64,000 bases of DNA from JAJTZA01 sp041744075. GTDB taxonomy: Bacteria; Verrucomicrobiota; Verrucomicrobiia; Chthoniobacterales; Terrimicrobiaceae. Below, piece by piece: positions 16,274 to 24,610 of this stretch. The notes under the pieces were generated by a model. That model did not search any database and was not told the origin of the DNA. It saw nothing but the letters and a program-made list of their open reading frames with translations. Each line of letters starts with the position of its first letter. Position 1 is the first letter of the stretch. Made by a program: the position numbers and the translations under genes. The stretch covers positions 37,344 through 101,343 of the forward strand of contig JBGTLQ010000140.1 in assembly GCA_041744075.1 (NCBI GenBank), read 5' to 3'.

Positions 16274-17805
16274 AGTTTTTCGATTCGATACTCTTTTTGC
16301 TCTGCGCCGCCGGAGCTCTCGGCGGATACTTTTGCCTCATTCCCCCGCTGTCCTGGATCGTCATTGCAATCTGCGGCCTGTTCGCGACATGGGGGCTCTG
16401 TGCCAGCGATCAATCAGGAAAAACCATTCTCCGACTTGGCGGCCTGTCTTGGTCCATGGAGGATTTTGTGCGCGGCTGGCTTATCACGGGGCGCACGGGG
16501 TCGGGTAAGACGCAATGCGCCATCAATGCCATTACGTTCCAGATTTTTCAGAACGTGCCGAACTGGGGCGGCATCTGCCTCGATCAAAAGGGGCTTTATT
16601 GGGAAATCCTCGTGCGGATGGCCGCGCATTTCGGGCGCAGCAACGATCTCGTTCTCTTGCAAACCCGGCCGCAAGGGAAAGACATGCTCTGGCGACCGCC
16701 TTTTTCGATCAACATCACCGGCAATCCTGATGTTCCCGCATCCACGTATGCCAAGGTGATCGTGGACACCGCTGTTTCGTTGAGCGGCGGAAAAAGCGGG
16801 AATCCATTTTTCCCCATCAAGGCACAACTCGCCATTCAAACCGCGTTTGAAATTCTCCGACTGCTGGGTGCCTACGTGACGATTCCGAACATCCACCGGC
16901 TCCTGTTGCGAAAAGAAGACGGCGATGCGGTGATGGAAGATCTCATGAAAATGGACTGTCAGCGCGCCGAGGAACTACTCGTTACCTTTCGCGACGGCTA
17001 TTTGGGCCAGCCGCCCGAGCAACTCGGAGGGGTTCAGGGCACCATTAGCACGTATCTGGAGTATTTCCTCAACCCGGAGATCGCGGAAGTTTTTTGCGCC
17101 AACGAACCGACGTTTTCCATCAGTGAAATCGACCAGGGAAAAATCGTCTGCATCGCCATGCCGCAAAAATTTCAGTCAGAACGCCTCTACATCAACACCA
17201 TCCTCAAGCTCTCCTACTACTTCCATGCCCTCAGCCGGTTCGACAAACCCGCGGAGGAGCGCCAGAAGGACAATCTCTTGATTCTGTTCGCCGACGAAGG
17301 CCAGGAGATCATTACCGGCGCAGAATCCGCCTTTGCGGATCACCGCGCCGCCGGCGTGATCCGCGAGGCGAGAGCGACGCTCGTTCTCGCAACCCAAGCC
17401 TACACATCCATTCACGGATCACTCGATAAACGCTACGCCGATGTGCTCATGCTCAATTTAAGCAATGAATTGATTTTCACCGTGGCCAACAACGATTCGG
17501 CCGTCATCGCGTCCAAAAATATCGGGGAACGCCAGGTCGTGGAGAAAACCTGGGGATTCGCCGCCGGACGAAAGACCTACTCCTACCAGAAAAAAATTCA
17601 GCCATACTTTCAGACTTACGAACTCCGAGAGCTGCCGAAATTTACAGCCTTGATCCGCCACTGCGAGAAGCGATTCCGAAAACGGCTCATTCCGCCGATC
17701 AACCCCGACGGCACATATCCCCACTGGTTCCTGTCACTCCGCCCTGACTACGCAATTCGCCAATGGCTCAAAGGTTCCAAATTCCACCCCACGACCAATC
17801 TATGA
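16270..17805 (+). CDS. virD4: VirD4/TraG-family coupling ATPase
   Basis: Inner-membrane ATPase that delivers the relaxase-DNA complex to the secretion channel. 511 residues from ATG 16270: two N-terminal membrane spans (FDSILFLLCAAGALGGYF and a second one), Walker A GRTGSGKTQ near residue 75, a VirD4-like Walker B LLILFADEGQE near residue 340, and a conserved ATQAYTSI sensor region. Length is a little short of typical VirD4 (about 600), with a small all-alpha domain. Overlaps the ClpB-like gene start by four bases. Confidence 0.9.
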   Translation: MKFFDSILFLLCAAGALGGYFCLIPPLSWIVIAICGLFATWGLCASDQSGKTILRLGGLSWSMEDFVRGWLITGRTGSGKTQCAINAITFQIFQNVPNWGGICLDQKGLYWEILVRMAAHFGRSNDLVLLQTRPQGKDMLWRPPFSINITGNPDVPASTYAKVIVDTAVSLSGGKSGNPFFPIKAQLAIQTAFEILRLLGAYVTIPNIHRLLLRKEDGDAVMEDLMKMDCQRAEELLVTFRDGYLGQPPEQLGGVQGTISTYLEYFLNPEIAEVFCANEPTFSISEIDQGKIVCIAMPQKFQSERLYINTILKLSYYFHALSRFDKPAEERQKDNLLILFADEGQEIITGAESAFADHRAAGVIREARATLVLATQAYTSIHGSLDKRYADVLMLNLSNELIFTVANNDSAVIASKNIGERQVVEKTWGFAAGRKTYSYQKKIQPYFQTYELRELPKFTALIRHCEKRFRKRLIPPINPDGTYPHWFLSLRPDYAIRQWLKGSKFHPTTNL

Positions 17806-18704
17806 ATCCCTCTTCTCTCATCGAAAAACTCAACGGCCTCGCACCGTATCTCTCCTCCAGAATTAAAGGCCAGGGTCACGTCATTCCGCGTGTCTGCTCC
17901 GTGCTGGAGCGCGGCCAACTCGGGCTACAGCCGCCCAATAAACCGCTCGGTTCTTTCCTGTTTCTCGGCCCGACCGGGGTCGGCAAAACGGAATTGACCC
18001 TCGAATTTTCCCGTTACCTTTTCGAGGAAAACTCCGTGTTCCGATTCGACATGTCGGAATTTCAACACGTGGACAGCGTAAAACTGTTCATGGGGGACGA
18101 AAGCGGCAGCCCTGGACGGTTGGGAAAAGTCCTCTCTGACCATCGGCAAGGTGTTCTTCTCTTTGACGAAATCGAAAAGGCTCATCGCCTGATCTGGGAT
18201 CTCTTTTTACAAATGCTCGATGCGGCCCGGATCACGCTGGCCGATCACCTCGCCTACGATCTTTCTGGATTCTACATCGTCTGCACCAGCAATATCGGTT
18301 CTCAGCAGCTTCTGCGCCCAACACGACTCCCGTTCGCCACTTTGGAGCGAGCGGTTGTTTCCGAGTTGCACCGGTTTTTCCGACCGGAACTCATCGGACG
18401 GTTCGACGAGAAGATTGTTTTCAAGCCGCTTTCCCCAGACTCCCAGCGGGAAATCGGGCTACTCGCGATTTCCCAGGAACTCGACCGCTTCAGGCGGCAA
18501 GGGTTCGACCTCACTGTTTCCGAAGCCGCCTTTGAATTTCTTGTGAGGCGCGGCATTCACAAGGCACTGGGAGCACGGCCCATGAAGCGAGTAGTCCAAA
18601 AATATATCGGGGATGCCATCGGCCACGCTTTGAAGACCGCTCAACCGATATCCGGCATAATCACTCCCACCGCAAGCAGTAGTCGCCTAGAAATACTCGG
18701 ATAA
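17802..18704 (+). CDS. ClpB/ClpA-like AAA+ ATPase of the transfer module
   Basis: 300 residues from ATG 17802, which overlaps the VirD4 stop. It matches the second AAA+ domain of ClpA/ClpB: Walker A GPTGVGKTE, Walker B GVLLFDEIEKAH, sensor 1 CTSNIGS, arginine finger region RPELIGRFDE and sensor 2 in GARPMKRVVQK. The first AAA domain, N-domain and ClpP-binding loop are absent. Sitting directly behind VirD4, in an element where I find no VirB11, it may unfold substrates or power transfer. Family is clear; role is inferred. Confidence 0.85.
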   Translation: MNPSSLIEKLNGLAPYLSSRIKGQGHVIPRVCSVLERGQLGLQPPNKPLGSFLFLGPTGVGKTELTLEFSRYLFEENSVFRFDMSEFQHVDSVKLFMGDESGSPGRLGKVLSDHRQGVLLFDEIEKAHRLIWDLFLQMLDAARITLADHLAYDLSGFYIVCTSNIGSQQLLRPTRLPFATLERAVVSELHRFFRPELIGRFDEKIVFKPLSPDSQREIGLLAISQELDRFRRQGFDLTVSEAAFEFLVRRGIHKALGARPMKRVVQKYIGDAIGHALKTAQPISGIITPTASSSRLEILG

Positions 18705-18718
18705 ATTGGGATTTATCC
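18699..18718. terminator. Hairpin between convergent genes
   Basis: GGATAAA-N6-TTTATCC spans the stop of the AAA+ gene and separates the transfer operon from the convergent metal island. T-rich flanks are weak, so a bidirectional terminator is only probable. Confidence 0.45.
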
Positions 18719-18763
18719 CACTCCGCTTTTGATTTCTCCTGCGGTAAAGAAAAGGAGGAGGGT

Positions 18764-19411
18764 TCAATGGGCGCCTTGCAAAACGATTTCGGTGATGGCA
18801 GCAGTAGGCTGAATTTTCCCAGGGTAAATTTGTAGAACCTCCAGTGTGAGCGTGTCGCCCACGTTGAGCAGGATGTCATCAAATTCCACACGTTGCCAAC
18901 GCCGCGTATCGGCGAGGCGAATGGTCAAAACTTTGCGTTCATTGTGCCAGATCCGCAGTTCTTTAATGCGTCCGTATTCGGCAAAACCACCCTCGGGATA
19001 CAAACGTCCGTTCACAATATCAATGCCGTAAAAAGGTGTGCCATTCAGCTCTCGGGGGAGATTGGCGGGAAATTTGAAAACGAGTTTGTCGCCAATCTGC
19101 GCATCCATCTACGCTGTCGTGGAATCACTGTCGTTCAATGCGGCGATTTTGAGCGTGGATGATGCGCCTGCTACCGCATTCCACGGAAATGCGCAGGTAA
19201 GGGAGCAGCCTCCCATCAGTTCCTGCACGACAGGCTTACCCACCACGGCTTTAAACGTGGGGGTGTTTTGCGCCCCCAGATGAGCCGAGAGGCCGAAAAA
19301 TGCAGCTATCAGCAGCCCCGCCCGCCGAAAACGCCCGTCAAGTCGTCTTTGCGGGCTTTTGCTCCGACAAACAAGCTTCACACGACCCATAGAGAATAAT
19401 TTCATGGTCAT
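18764..19411 (-). pseudogene. Secreted NADase-type glycan-binding-domain protein, split by in-frame TAG
   Basis: Two halves in one frame, 19411-19112 and 19108-18764, are separated only by TAG at 19111-19109. The first half has a signal peptide (LLIAAFFGLSAHLGAQ) and LNDSDSTTA; the second resumes with IGDKLVFKFP, FYGIDIVNG, GRIKELRIWHN and RWQRVEFDD. This is the pattern of the discoidin-like NADase-type glycan-binding domain, where the stop position is normally Trp (STAW). TGG to TAG would explain it. The second half could restart at ATG 19108 but would lack a signal peptide. Last gene of the first zinc operon. Confidence 0.65.
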
Positions 19412-19733
19412 CTACCCGAAAGCGTCGGGGAGCCATCGTCTTGATTCCTTCCAGACATTTTTCGAGTTCAAACACACTGCCGCAAGCCCTGCAGAGAAAG
19501 TGATGGTGATGGCCCTTGTTGGCACGTTCGTAACGCGGAGGCTGGCCGGGGATTTCCACTGAGACCACATGACCGTCTTCCGAGAGGGCTTTCAAAGCGC
19601 GATACACCGTTGCCAATCCGATACCCGGCGCTTCCTGAAACGCCAGCTTTTGAATCTCCGGTGCGGTCAACGGATTCTTCTTTTTGGCCAAGACGCTTTC
19701 AATTGCCCGCTTTTGTCGAGTGCTTCTGCTCAC
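19338..19733 (-). CDS. Fur-family metal regulator, Zur-like (copy 1)
   Basis: 131 residues: N-terminal winged helix (TAPEIQKLAFQEAPGIGLATVYRALK, abbreviated core GLATVYRALKAL) followed by the Fur dimer/metal domain with GHHHHFLC, a CxxC (CRAC) and a second CxxC near the C-terminus (CEAC), the structural zinc tetrad. It lies 54 bases after the permease gene of an ABC zinc importer, so it most likely senses zinc and controls that operon. Zur versus Fur or Mur cannot be fixed from residues alone; context favours zinc. Confidence 0.85.
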   Translation of the reverse strand: MSRSTRQKRAIESVLAKKKNPLTAPEIQKLAFQEAPGIGLATVYRALKALSEDGHVVSVEIPGQPPRYERANKGHHHHFLCRACGSVFELEKCLEGIKTMAPRRFRVDDHEIILYGSCEACLSEQKPAKTT

Positions 19734-19787
19734 TCCTTGGGACCATACAAACCAAGAGTCTGAAGATCAATGACGGGTTCCGGCAGA

Positions 19788-20663
19788 TCAACCCAGACCG
19801 GGACGATTTGCTGCCCTGCGATTGCCCAGAATCCGGTGAATGACTCCATAGCGCGGCCCGAAGAGGTATGCCGCGACAAAAAGCGCACTCAACACCATCA
19901 CAATAGCCGGACCAGAGGGCAAATTGAGCCAGTAAGACAGGAGTAACCCGAAGACCGCGCCGCAGGTCCCAAGGAATGCGCCTCCCCACAACATCACCGA
20001 ATAAGAATCGGTAAGGAGATAAAGCGTGGCCGCCGGCAGGATGAGTAAACCCAGCGACATTACCACGCCAACCGCTTGTAGAGAGGCGATCATTGCCATC
20101 ACCATCATCGCGATGAGCAGATAATCAAACCACGCCACCCGGATCCCGATGGATGCAGCCACAGCCGGATCGAAAATTGCGAGCAGAAGATGACGCTGGA
20201 AGATCGCGAGAATCAGCACGATGAAAAAACTCAGCCCGTAAGTGATCCAGATGTCGGCATCGCCGAGGCCCAGCACATTTCCGAAAAGAAAATGACCCAA
20301 ATCCACGCGCACCGGAGCGAATTTCAAAAGGATGATGCCCAGAGCGAAAGCGGCAATGTAAAGAGCCCCGATGGCGGTGTCGTCTTTGAGCCGGGAACTG
20401 TGCGAAATCATTTTACCGCCGAGAACCACAAGGAGAGCGGCTATCATTGCTCCCACGAATAATCCAAACGGGTTCAGGGAAAACAAGATCGCCCCCACGG
20501 CCAAACCAGGCAGCAGTGAGTGGGAAAGTCCATCTGCGAGCAAGGCATGACGGCGGAGCACGATAAACCCGCTGAGATAACCATTGGTGAATCCGATGAG
20601 AATGCAGCCGAGCAACGCTTTCCTCATGAATTCATAGTGAAAAGGTTCGAGCAGCGCGTTCAT
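19788..20663 (-). CDS. znuB: ABC-3 family zinc/manganese permease (ZnuB-like), system 1
   Basis: Inner-membrane channel of a metal importer. 291 residues with about nine hydrophobic helices and family motifs GFIVLRRHALLADGLSHSLLPG near the N-terminus (key residues RRHALLADGLSHS) and LQAVGVVMSLGLLILPAA. It overlaps the ATPase gene by four bases and belongs to an operon ordered SBP, small membrane protein, ATPase, permease, Fur. Zinc is inferred from the His-rich binding protein. Confidence 0.9.
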   Translation of the reverse strand: MNALLEPFHYEFMRKALLGCILIGFTNGYLSGFIVLRRHALLADGLSHSLLPGLAVGAILFSLNPFGLFVGAMIAALLVVLGGKMISHSSRLKDDTAIGALYIAAFALGIILLKFAPVRVDLGHFLFGNVLGLGDADIWITYGLSFFIVLILAIFQRHLLLAIFDPAVAASIGIRVAWFDYLLIAMMVMAMIASLQAVGVVMSLGLLILPAATLYLLTDSYSVMLWGGAFLGTCGAVFGLLLSYWLNLPSGPAIVMVLSALFVAAYLFGPRYGVIHRILGNRRAANRPGLG

Positions 20664-21394
20664 GAGATAGCGGCGACCTGAATGGTTCGGGAGTAGGTTC
20701 GCGCTATGTTTTCCAGGGTGAACGCGGAGGAAACTCCGCCACAGGCAATCAGTTCGCGATTCAACATCACCACATCATCAAAAAGTTCCGGCACTGTTTT
20801 TAGGTCGTGATGAGATACCAGCAGAAGTTTGCCTTGAGCAACCATCGCCCGCAGGATGTCCCGAAGATCACCTTGTGAGTTGGTATCGAGTCCGGTAAAT
20901 GGTTCGTCGAGCAGGCACACAGGCGCTTGCTGGGCATAGGCGCGGGCCAAAAACGCCCGTTGCTGTTGTCCACCGCTCAGGGCGTTGATTTGTCGGTCGG
21001 CAAGCGCATGGAGTCGGGTGACCTCCAGCGACTCGTTGACAATGTCCGAATCCGTTTTTCCGAACGTCTTCCATCCTCCCAAGGATGAAAAGCGTCCCAT
21101 GGCCACCATTCCGCGCACAGTGATCGGGAAATCCCAGTCAATCACTCCTCGCTGGGGCAGGTAGGCGATGCTTTTGGCGAGATGGCTTCTTTCGTGGCCG
21201 TGATAATTGATGGTGCCTGATTGAATGGCAACGAGGCCCGCAATAGCTTTCAGAAGAGTGGACTTTCCCGCGCCGTTCGGCCCGAGCAATCCCATGCAAC
21301 AACCGCAGCGAAGTTCCAAGTTGAGATCTTGAATGGCCGGAACGTGCCCATAAGAAACCGTGACTCCTTGGATGGACAATCGGTGATTCGACAT
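20660..21394 (-). CDS. znuC: ABC zinc/manganese importer ATPase (ZnuC-like), system 1
   Basis: 244 residues with Walker A GPNGAGKST, Q-loop YLPQRG, signature LSGGQQQR, Walker B VCLLDEPFTGLD and switch His SHHD, in the style of MntB/ZnuC ATPases. Its ATG overlaps the stop of the upstream 144-residue gene by one base (TAATG) and its stop overlaps the permease start, so the three are translationally coupled. Confidence 0.92.
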   Translation of the reverse strand: MSNHRLSIQGVTVSYGHVPAIQDLNLELRCGCCMGLLGPNGAGKSTLLKAIAGLVAIQSGTINYHGHERSHLAKSIAYLPQRGVIDWDFPITVRGMVAMGRFSSLGGWKTFGKTDSDIVNESLEVTRLHALADRQINALSGGQQQRAFLARAYAQQAPVCLLDEPFTGLDTNSQGDLRDILRAMVAQGKLLLVSHHDLKTVPELFDDVVMLNRELIACGGVSSAFTLENIARTYSRTIQVAAIS

Positions 21395-21828
21395 TATTCG
21401 GGACTCCTTCCAGAAACGGTTACGGATTGGACGAGACGGGTGTGCGCCCAGAATGTTTGATCGACTAAGACGCTGTCATCCCGAGTAATTTCAACACGAA
21501 CAGCCGTTTTGGGAGATTGGGATGGCCACTCGGCTTTCAAAAGCAGATCAACGCCCTCCGGGGGCACGACTATATCCCAATCGCACGAAAACTCTCGATC
21601 TGATGCCGATCCCTCACAGAGAATTTCATCATGATATTTTAATCGAAATGACGATGGCGGCTCGGCAAAAGACACGGTCACATGCAATTGCTGGGCAGGC
21701 GCTGCAACCACGGAAGGAGCATTCATCGAACTCGTTTTTCTCTCTCGCGTCATGCTCCAGACCGGAATTCCCAAGAGTGAGAAACCGATCAAAAGAAGCG
21801 CGACGCGAACCCAGGGACGCCCTTCCAT
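21394..21828 (-). CDS. Membrane-anchored periplasmic protein inside zinc importer operon
   Basis: 144 residues: one N-terminal membrane span (VRVALLLIGFSLLGIPVW) and a beta-rich periplasmic domain (QLHVTVSFAEPPSSFRLKYH, CDWDIVVPPEGVDLLLKAEW, AVRVEITRDDSVLVDQTF). It is placed between binding protein and ATPase with an 8-base gap before and a one-base overlap after, so it is coexpressed with the importer. Not a known ABC subunit. Could be an accessory of the binding protein. Confidence 0.75.
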   Translation of the reverse strand: MEGRPWVRVALLLIGFSLLGIPVWSMTRERKTSSMNAPSVVAAPAQQLHVTVSFAEPPSSFRLKYHDEILCEGSASDREFSCDWDIVVPPEGVDLLLKAEWPSQSPKTAVRVEITRDDSVLVDQTFWAHTRLVQSVTVSGRSPE

Positions 21829-21836
21829 CAGGATGG

Positions 21837-22724
21837 CTATTTCAAACCTTCGACAATCGTTGTGAGATTGTAGCGCACCATATCGGGATACGTGGTTGCT
21901 TCCTTGTCTCCCAAGCCATCCGCGTAGAGTTCGCCTCCAAGCTTCGCGCCTGTTTCCTTGGTGATCTCGGTAAGGACTTTGGGATTCTCGATATTTTCCG
22001 CGAAGACTGCTTTCACTCCCTGTTTCTTGATCAAGACGATGAGTTCACTCACTTTTTTGGATGAAGGTTCGTCCGAACTGCTGATGCCTTGCACCGGGTG
22101 AACGGTAAATCCATAGTCTTTGGCGAGATATTGGAAAGCATCGTGCGATGTCACGAGTTTCCGTTTTGCGCGAGGCAATTCAGCGACCTTTTCGGTTGCC
22201 CAAGCTTGGAGTTCATCCAATTTTGCAAGGTAGTCACCGGCATTTTTCTCATACACCGCCCTATTGACCGCATCGGCTTTGATAAAGGCGTCGCGAACAA
22301 CCGCGGTCGCTTTTTTCACGTTTTCGATGCTGTGCCACCAATGGGGATCTTCCTCGCTTGCATGGCTGTGGTCGTGCCCGTGATCATCTTCTTTCATCGC
22401 CAGTGCCTTGATGGTCGCACCAGTATCAATAAATTGAACCTTCCCTCCTACCGTTTCCTCCAACTTGGAAAGATAGCCCTCGATGTGCTTTCCTGTGAAC
22501 AGGACAAGATTTGCATCCGCAATTTTCTTCACATCAGAGGGTGTCGGTTGAAACTCGTGTGGATCAACTCCCGCTTTCACCAAGGGAAACAACTCAATTT
22601 TGTCGCCTCCCACATTTTTGGCGATGTCCGTAGTGATGGTCGAAAGAGAGGCGACCTTGAGTTCTGCGCGTGCGCCGACGAGCGAAAGAATTGAAAATGC
22701 CAGGATACAAAGATGATGTTTCAT
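21837..22724 (-). CDS. znuA: Zinc-binding substrate-binding protein (ZnuA-like), system 1
   Basis: Periplasmic receptor of the importer. 295 residues with a cleavable signal ending GARA, the cluster A-I features VDPHEFQPTPSD (metal His), a His/Asp/Glu-rich loop HGHDHSHASEEDPHWW typical of zinc (not manganese) receptors, SHDAFQYLA and an acidic ENIENPK region. A proposed Zur operator lies just 8 bases upstream of the start, so repression would be tight. First gene of the operon that also encodes a small membrane protein, ATPase, permease and Fur regulator. Confidence 0.93.
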   Translation of the reverse strand: MKHHLCILAFSILSLVGARAELKVASLSTITTDIAKNVGGDKIELFPLVKAGVDPHEFQPTPSDVKKIADANLVLFTGKHIEGYLSKLEETVGGKVQFIDTGATIKALAMKEDDHGHDHSHASEEDPHWWHSIENVKKATAVVRDAFIKADAVNRAVYEKNAGDYLAKLDELQAWATEKVAELPRAKRKLVTSHDAFQYLAKDYGFTVHPVQGISSSDEPSSKKVSELIVLIKKQGVKAVFAENIENPKVLTEITKETGAKLGGELYADGLGDKEATTYPDMVRYNLTTIVEGLK

Positions 22725-22732
22725 ATTGAGAA

Positions 22733-22748
22733 TGAGTTATCAATATCA
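22733..22748. promoter_or_regulatory. Proposed Zur operator 1 (before znuA system 1)
   Basis: TGAGTTATCAATATCA on the plus strand, inside a longer dyad GAATGAG-N13-CTCATTC (22730-22756). It matches TGAGN5AWTATCA shared by four promoters of the island. Confidence 0.65.
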
Positions 22749-22889
22749 TCTCATTCGTCTGGAGCAAGGATTATTTCAACGGATCCTACGCTTCAAATGG
22801 TCTGCACCTTCACCACGCCTCATAAAAAAACGGCAACGAAGCTACAGGCGGCAATCGCTTGGAGGTGGAAAGCACCAATTCACAAGGGG

Positions 22890-23231
22890 TTATTTCCCCG
22901 CCAGGATGGCGGATAGGATGTGGCCGACTTTCCTGTGCGCTTCGATGGGATGGCGCAGCGGGATTTCGCGGTGGATTTCGTAGCGGTTGCGCCGTCCTTC
23001 CCGCTCGCGGGTGAGCACACCGCCAGACTCCAGTTCGGCTACGATTTTCTGCACCGCGCGCTCGGTAATGCCGACTGTTTGTGCGACTTCGCGAAGCAAC
23101 ATCTCGGGGTCGCCCGCCAGCAGGATCAGGACATGGGCGTGATTGGTCAGAAAAGTCCAGCCTGTGCCAGCCTCCGGCACAGGCGGCGGGGACTTTTTCC
23201 GGAACTGTTTCGTTTTTGTAATTGACGGCAT
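22890..23231 (-). CDS. Winged-helix regulator divergent from sbtA
   Basis: 113 residues with a clear MarR/ArsR-type winged helix: LREVAQTVGITERAVQKIV followed by LESGGVLTREREGRRNRY. It diverges from the bicarbonate transporter gene across a 250-base region and so probably controls it. No metal-ligand cluster is visible, so it is unlikely to be a metal sensor. Ligand unknown. Confidence 0.8.
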   Translation of the reverse strand: MPSITKTKQFRKKSPPPVPEAGTGWTFLTNHAHVLILLAGDPEMLLREVAQTVGITERAVQKIVAELESGGVLTREREGRRNRYEIHREIPLRHPIEAHRKVGHILSAILAGK

Positions 23232-23481
23232 AAATGCGCAATGAGAAACACGAATTGTATTTCGCGTATTTCTTTACGTGAATAAATTAGCACAAGCGAA
23301 CGTTAGCGACAACCCACATCATTCAATGAAAAACACCTTGCTCACCTGCCCGTCCGTCCACGCCGTGCCGCTCCAGCCGACGCTTGGGCTGGCGAAGGAG
23401 CCTGCGGTCGTGAACACAAGCAACATCGTCAATCACTCACCGCTTTGCTCTGCAAAATTCAAGAACTGAAGGTCTCACGAC
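23232..23481. promoter_or_regulatory. Divergent regulator/sbtA promoter region
   Basis: A cluster of related half-sites (ACACGAATTGTATTTCGCGT, then TTTACGTGAATAAATT) lies directly before the regulator start and may be its operator. A 63-codon frame at 23278-23469 has no protein-like features and is not annotated. Confidence 0.4.
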
Positions 23482-24456
23482 ATGGACTTTTCCTCTGCCC
23501 TGACCGCCAGTCTTTTCACGCCGATGGTGCTGGCTTTCGTGCTCGGCATCGTCGCGGCGCTCATCAAGAGCGACCTCGAACTGCCGAAAGATTTCTACGC
23601 GGCGCTCATCATCTACCTGCTCTTTGCCATTGGGCTGAAAGGCGGCGCAAAACTCGCCGATGCGCCGCTCGCGCAAATCGTGCCGCCGTCGCTCGCGGCG
23701 CTCGGCCTCGGGCTGACCATCCCGCTGTGGTGCTACGCGATTCTGCGCAAAGTAGGCAAATTCAACTCCGCCGATTCCGCCGCACTCGCCGCGCACTACG
23801 GCAGCGTCTCGGCGGTCACGTTCGGCGCGGTGCTCGCCTTTCTCGACACGCAGAAAGTGCTGCACGAACCCTTCCTGCCCGCGCTGCTGGCCATGCTGGA
23901 GGTGCCCGCCATCCTCGTGGCCATCTACCTTTACAAGCGCTCGCTCCACGGCAGCGCGGGCGCGGTGCCGCTCGGCCCGGTGATGCGCGAGCTGTTCTCC
24001 GGCAAGTCCATCGTGCTGCTCGTCGGCGGAATGGTCATCGGCGTGGCCTGCGGGCAACGCGGCTTCGCGCAAGTCGCGCCCGTCTTCGATGCGCCGTTTA
24101 AAGGTGTGCTCTGCCTCTTCCTTCTTGAGCTCGGCCTCGTTACCGGCGCACGGGTCGGCGACTTGCGCAAGGCAGGTGTCTTTCTCGCCCTTTTCGCACT
24201 CGTAATGCCCATGCTCCACGGGGCAATCGGCGTGTGGCTGGGAAAAGTGAGCGGTCTTGGCGTCGGCGGCGCGACCGTGCTTGGCACGTTGGCGGCGAGC
24301 GCCAGCTACATCGCCGCACCCGCCGCCGTTCGCGTCGCCATCCCCAGCGCGAATCCGACCTACTATCTCACCGCTGCGCTCGCGATCACTTTTCCCTTCA
24401 ACGTCACAATCGGCATCCCACTCTACTACTGGCTGGCAAAGTCGCTGGGCACTTGA
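23482..24456 (+). CDS. sbtA: SbtA-family sodium-dependent bicarbonate transporter
   Basis: 324 residues, ten predicted membrane helices in two inverted halves. It has the family start (LTPMVLAFVLGI-type, here FTPMVLAFVLGI), the Asp-rich SDLELPKDFY segment, GLKGGAKLA, and ASASYIAAPAAVRVAIPSAN near the end, all typical of SbtA (COG3329). It imports bicarbonate with sodium. By eye the gene is richer in G+C and CGC/GCG codons than its neighbours, suggesting separate acquisition. Within a zinc island it could bypass loss of zinc-dependent carbonic anhydrase (inference). No SbtB gene is visible. Confidence 0.9.
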   Translation: MDFSSALTASLFTPMVLAFVLGIVAALIKSDLELPKDFYAALIIYLLFAIGLKGGAKLADAPLAQIVPPSLAALGLGLTIPLWCYAILRKVGKFNSADSAALAAHYGSVSAVTFGAVLAFLDTQKVLHEPFLPALLAMLEVPAILVAIYLYKRSLHGSAGAVPLGPVMRELFSGKSIVLLVGGMVIGVACGQRGFAQVAPVFDAPFKGVLCLFLLELGLVTGARVGDLRKAGVFLALFALVMPMLHGAIGVWLGKVSGLGVGGATVLGTLAASASYIAAPAAVRVAIPSANPTYYLTAALAITFPFNVTIGIPLYYWLAKSLGT

Positions 24457-24610
24457 GGCGGAAGGCGGCGCGGGTTAACCCAAAACACGCCCTCCCGAAA
24501 CCAGTATCCAGATTTTCCAGAGCAACTGGATCAAAGTCCGTGGCTCTCCCCTCAATTATTAAACCGAGGAGGGACCCGGCCCGCCAGAGTTCCGGGAGCC
24601 AGAGAAGCGG
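24457..24610. other. Scar-like spacer after sbtA
   Basis: No gene supported. It abuts the abruptly ended cation-diffusion-facilitator gene and may be a recombination junction. Confidence 0.35.

Noticed and set aside
3742..19111. Reassignment or suppression of TAG as a sense codon
   Set aside because: TAG is an ordinary stop elsewhere in the window, for example at 4955-4957, 5464-5466 and the end of the COG0523 gene at 27783, so the two in-frame TAGs are better explained as mutations.
23278..23469. 63-codon frame between the regulator and sbtA
   Set aside because: Irregular composition, lies in the divergent promoter region and has no recognisable features.
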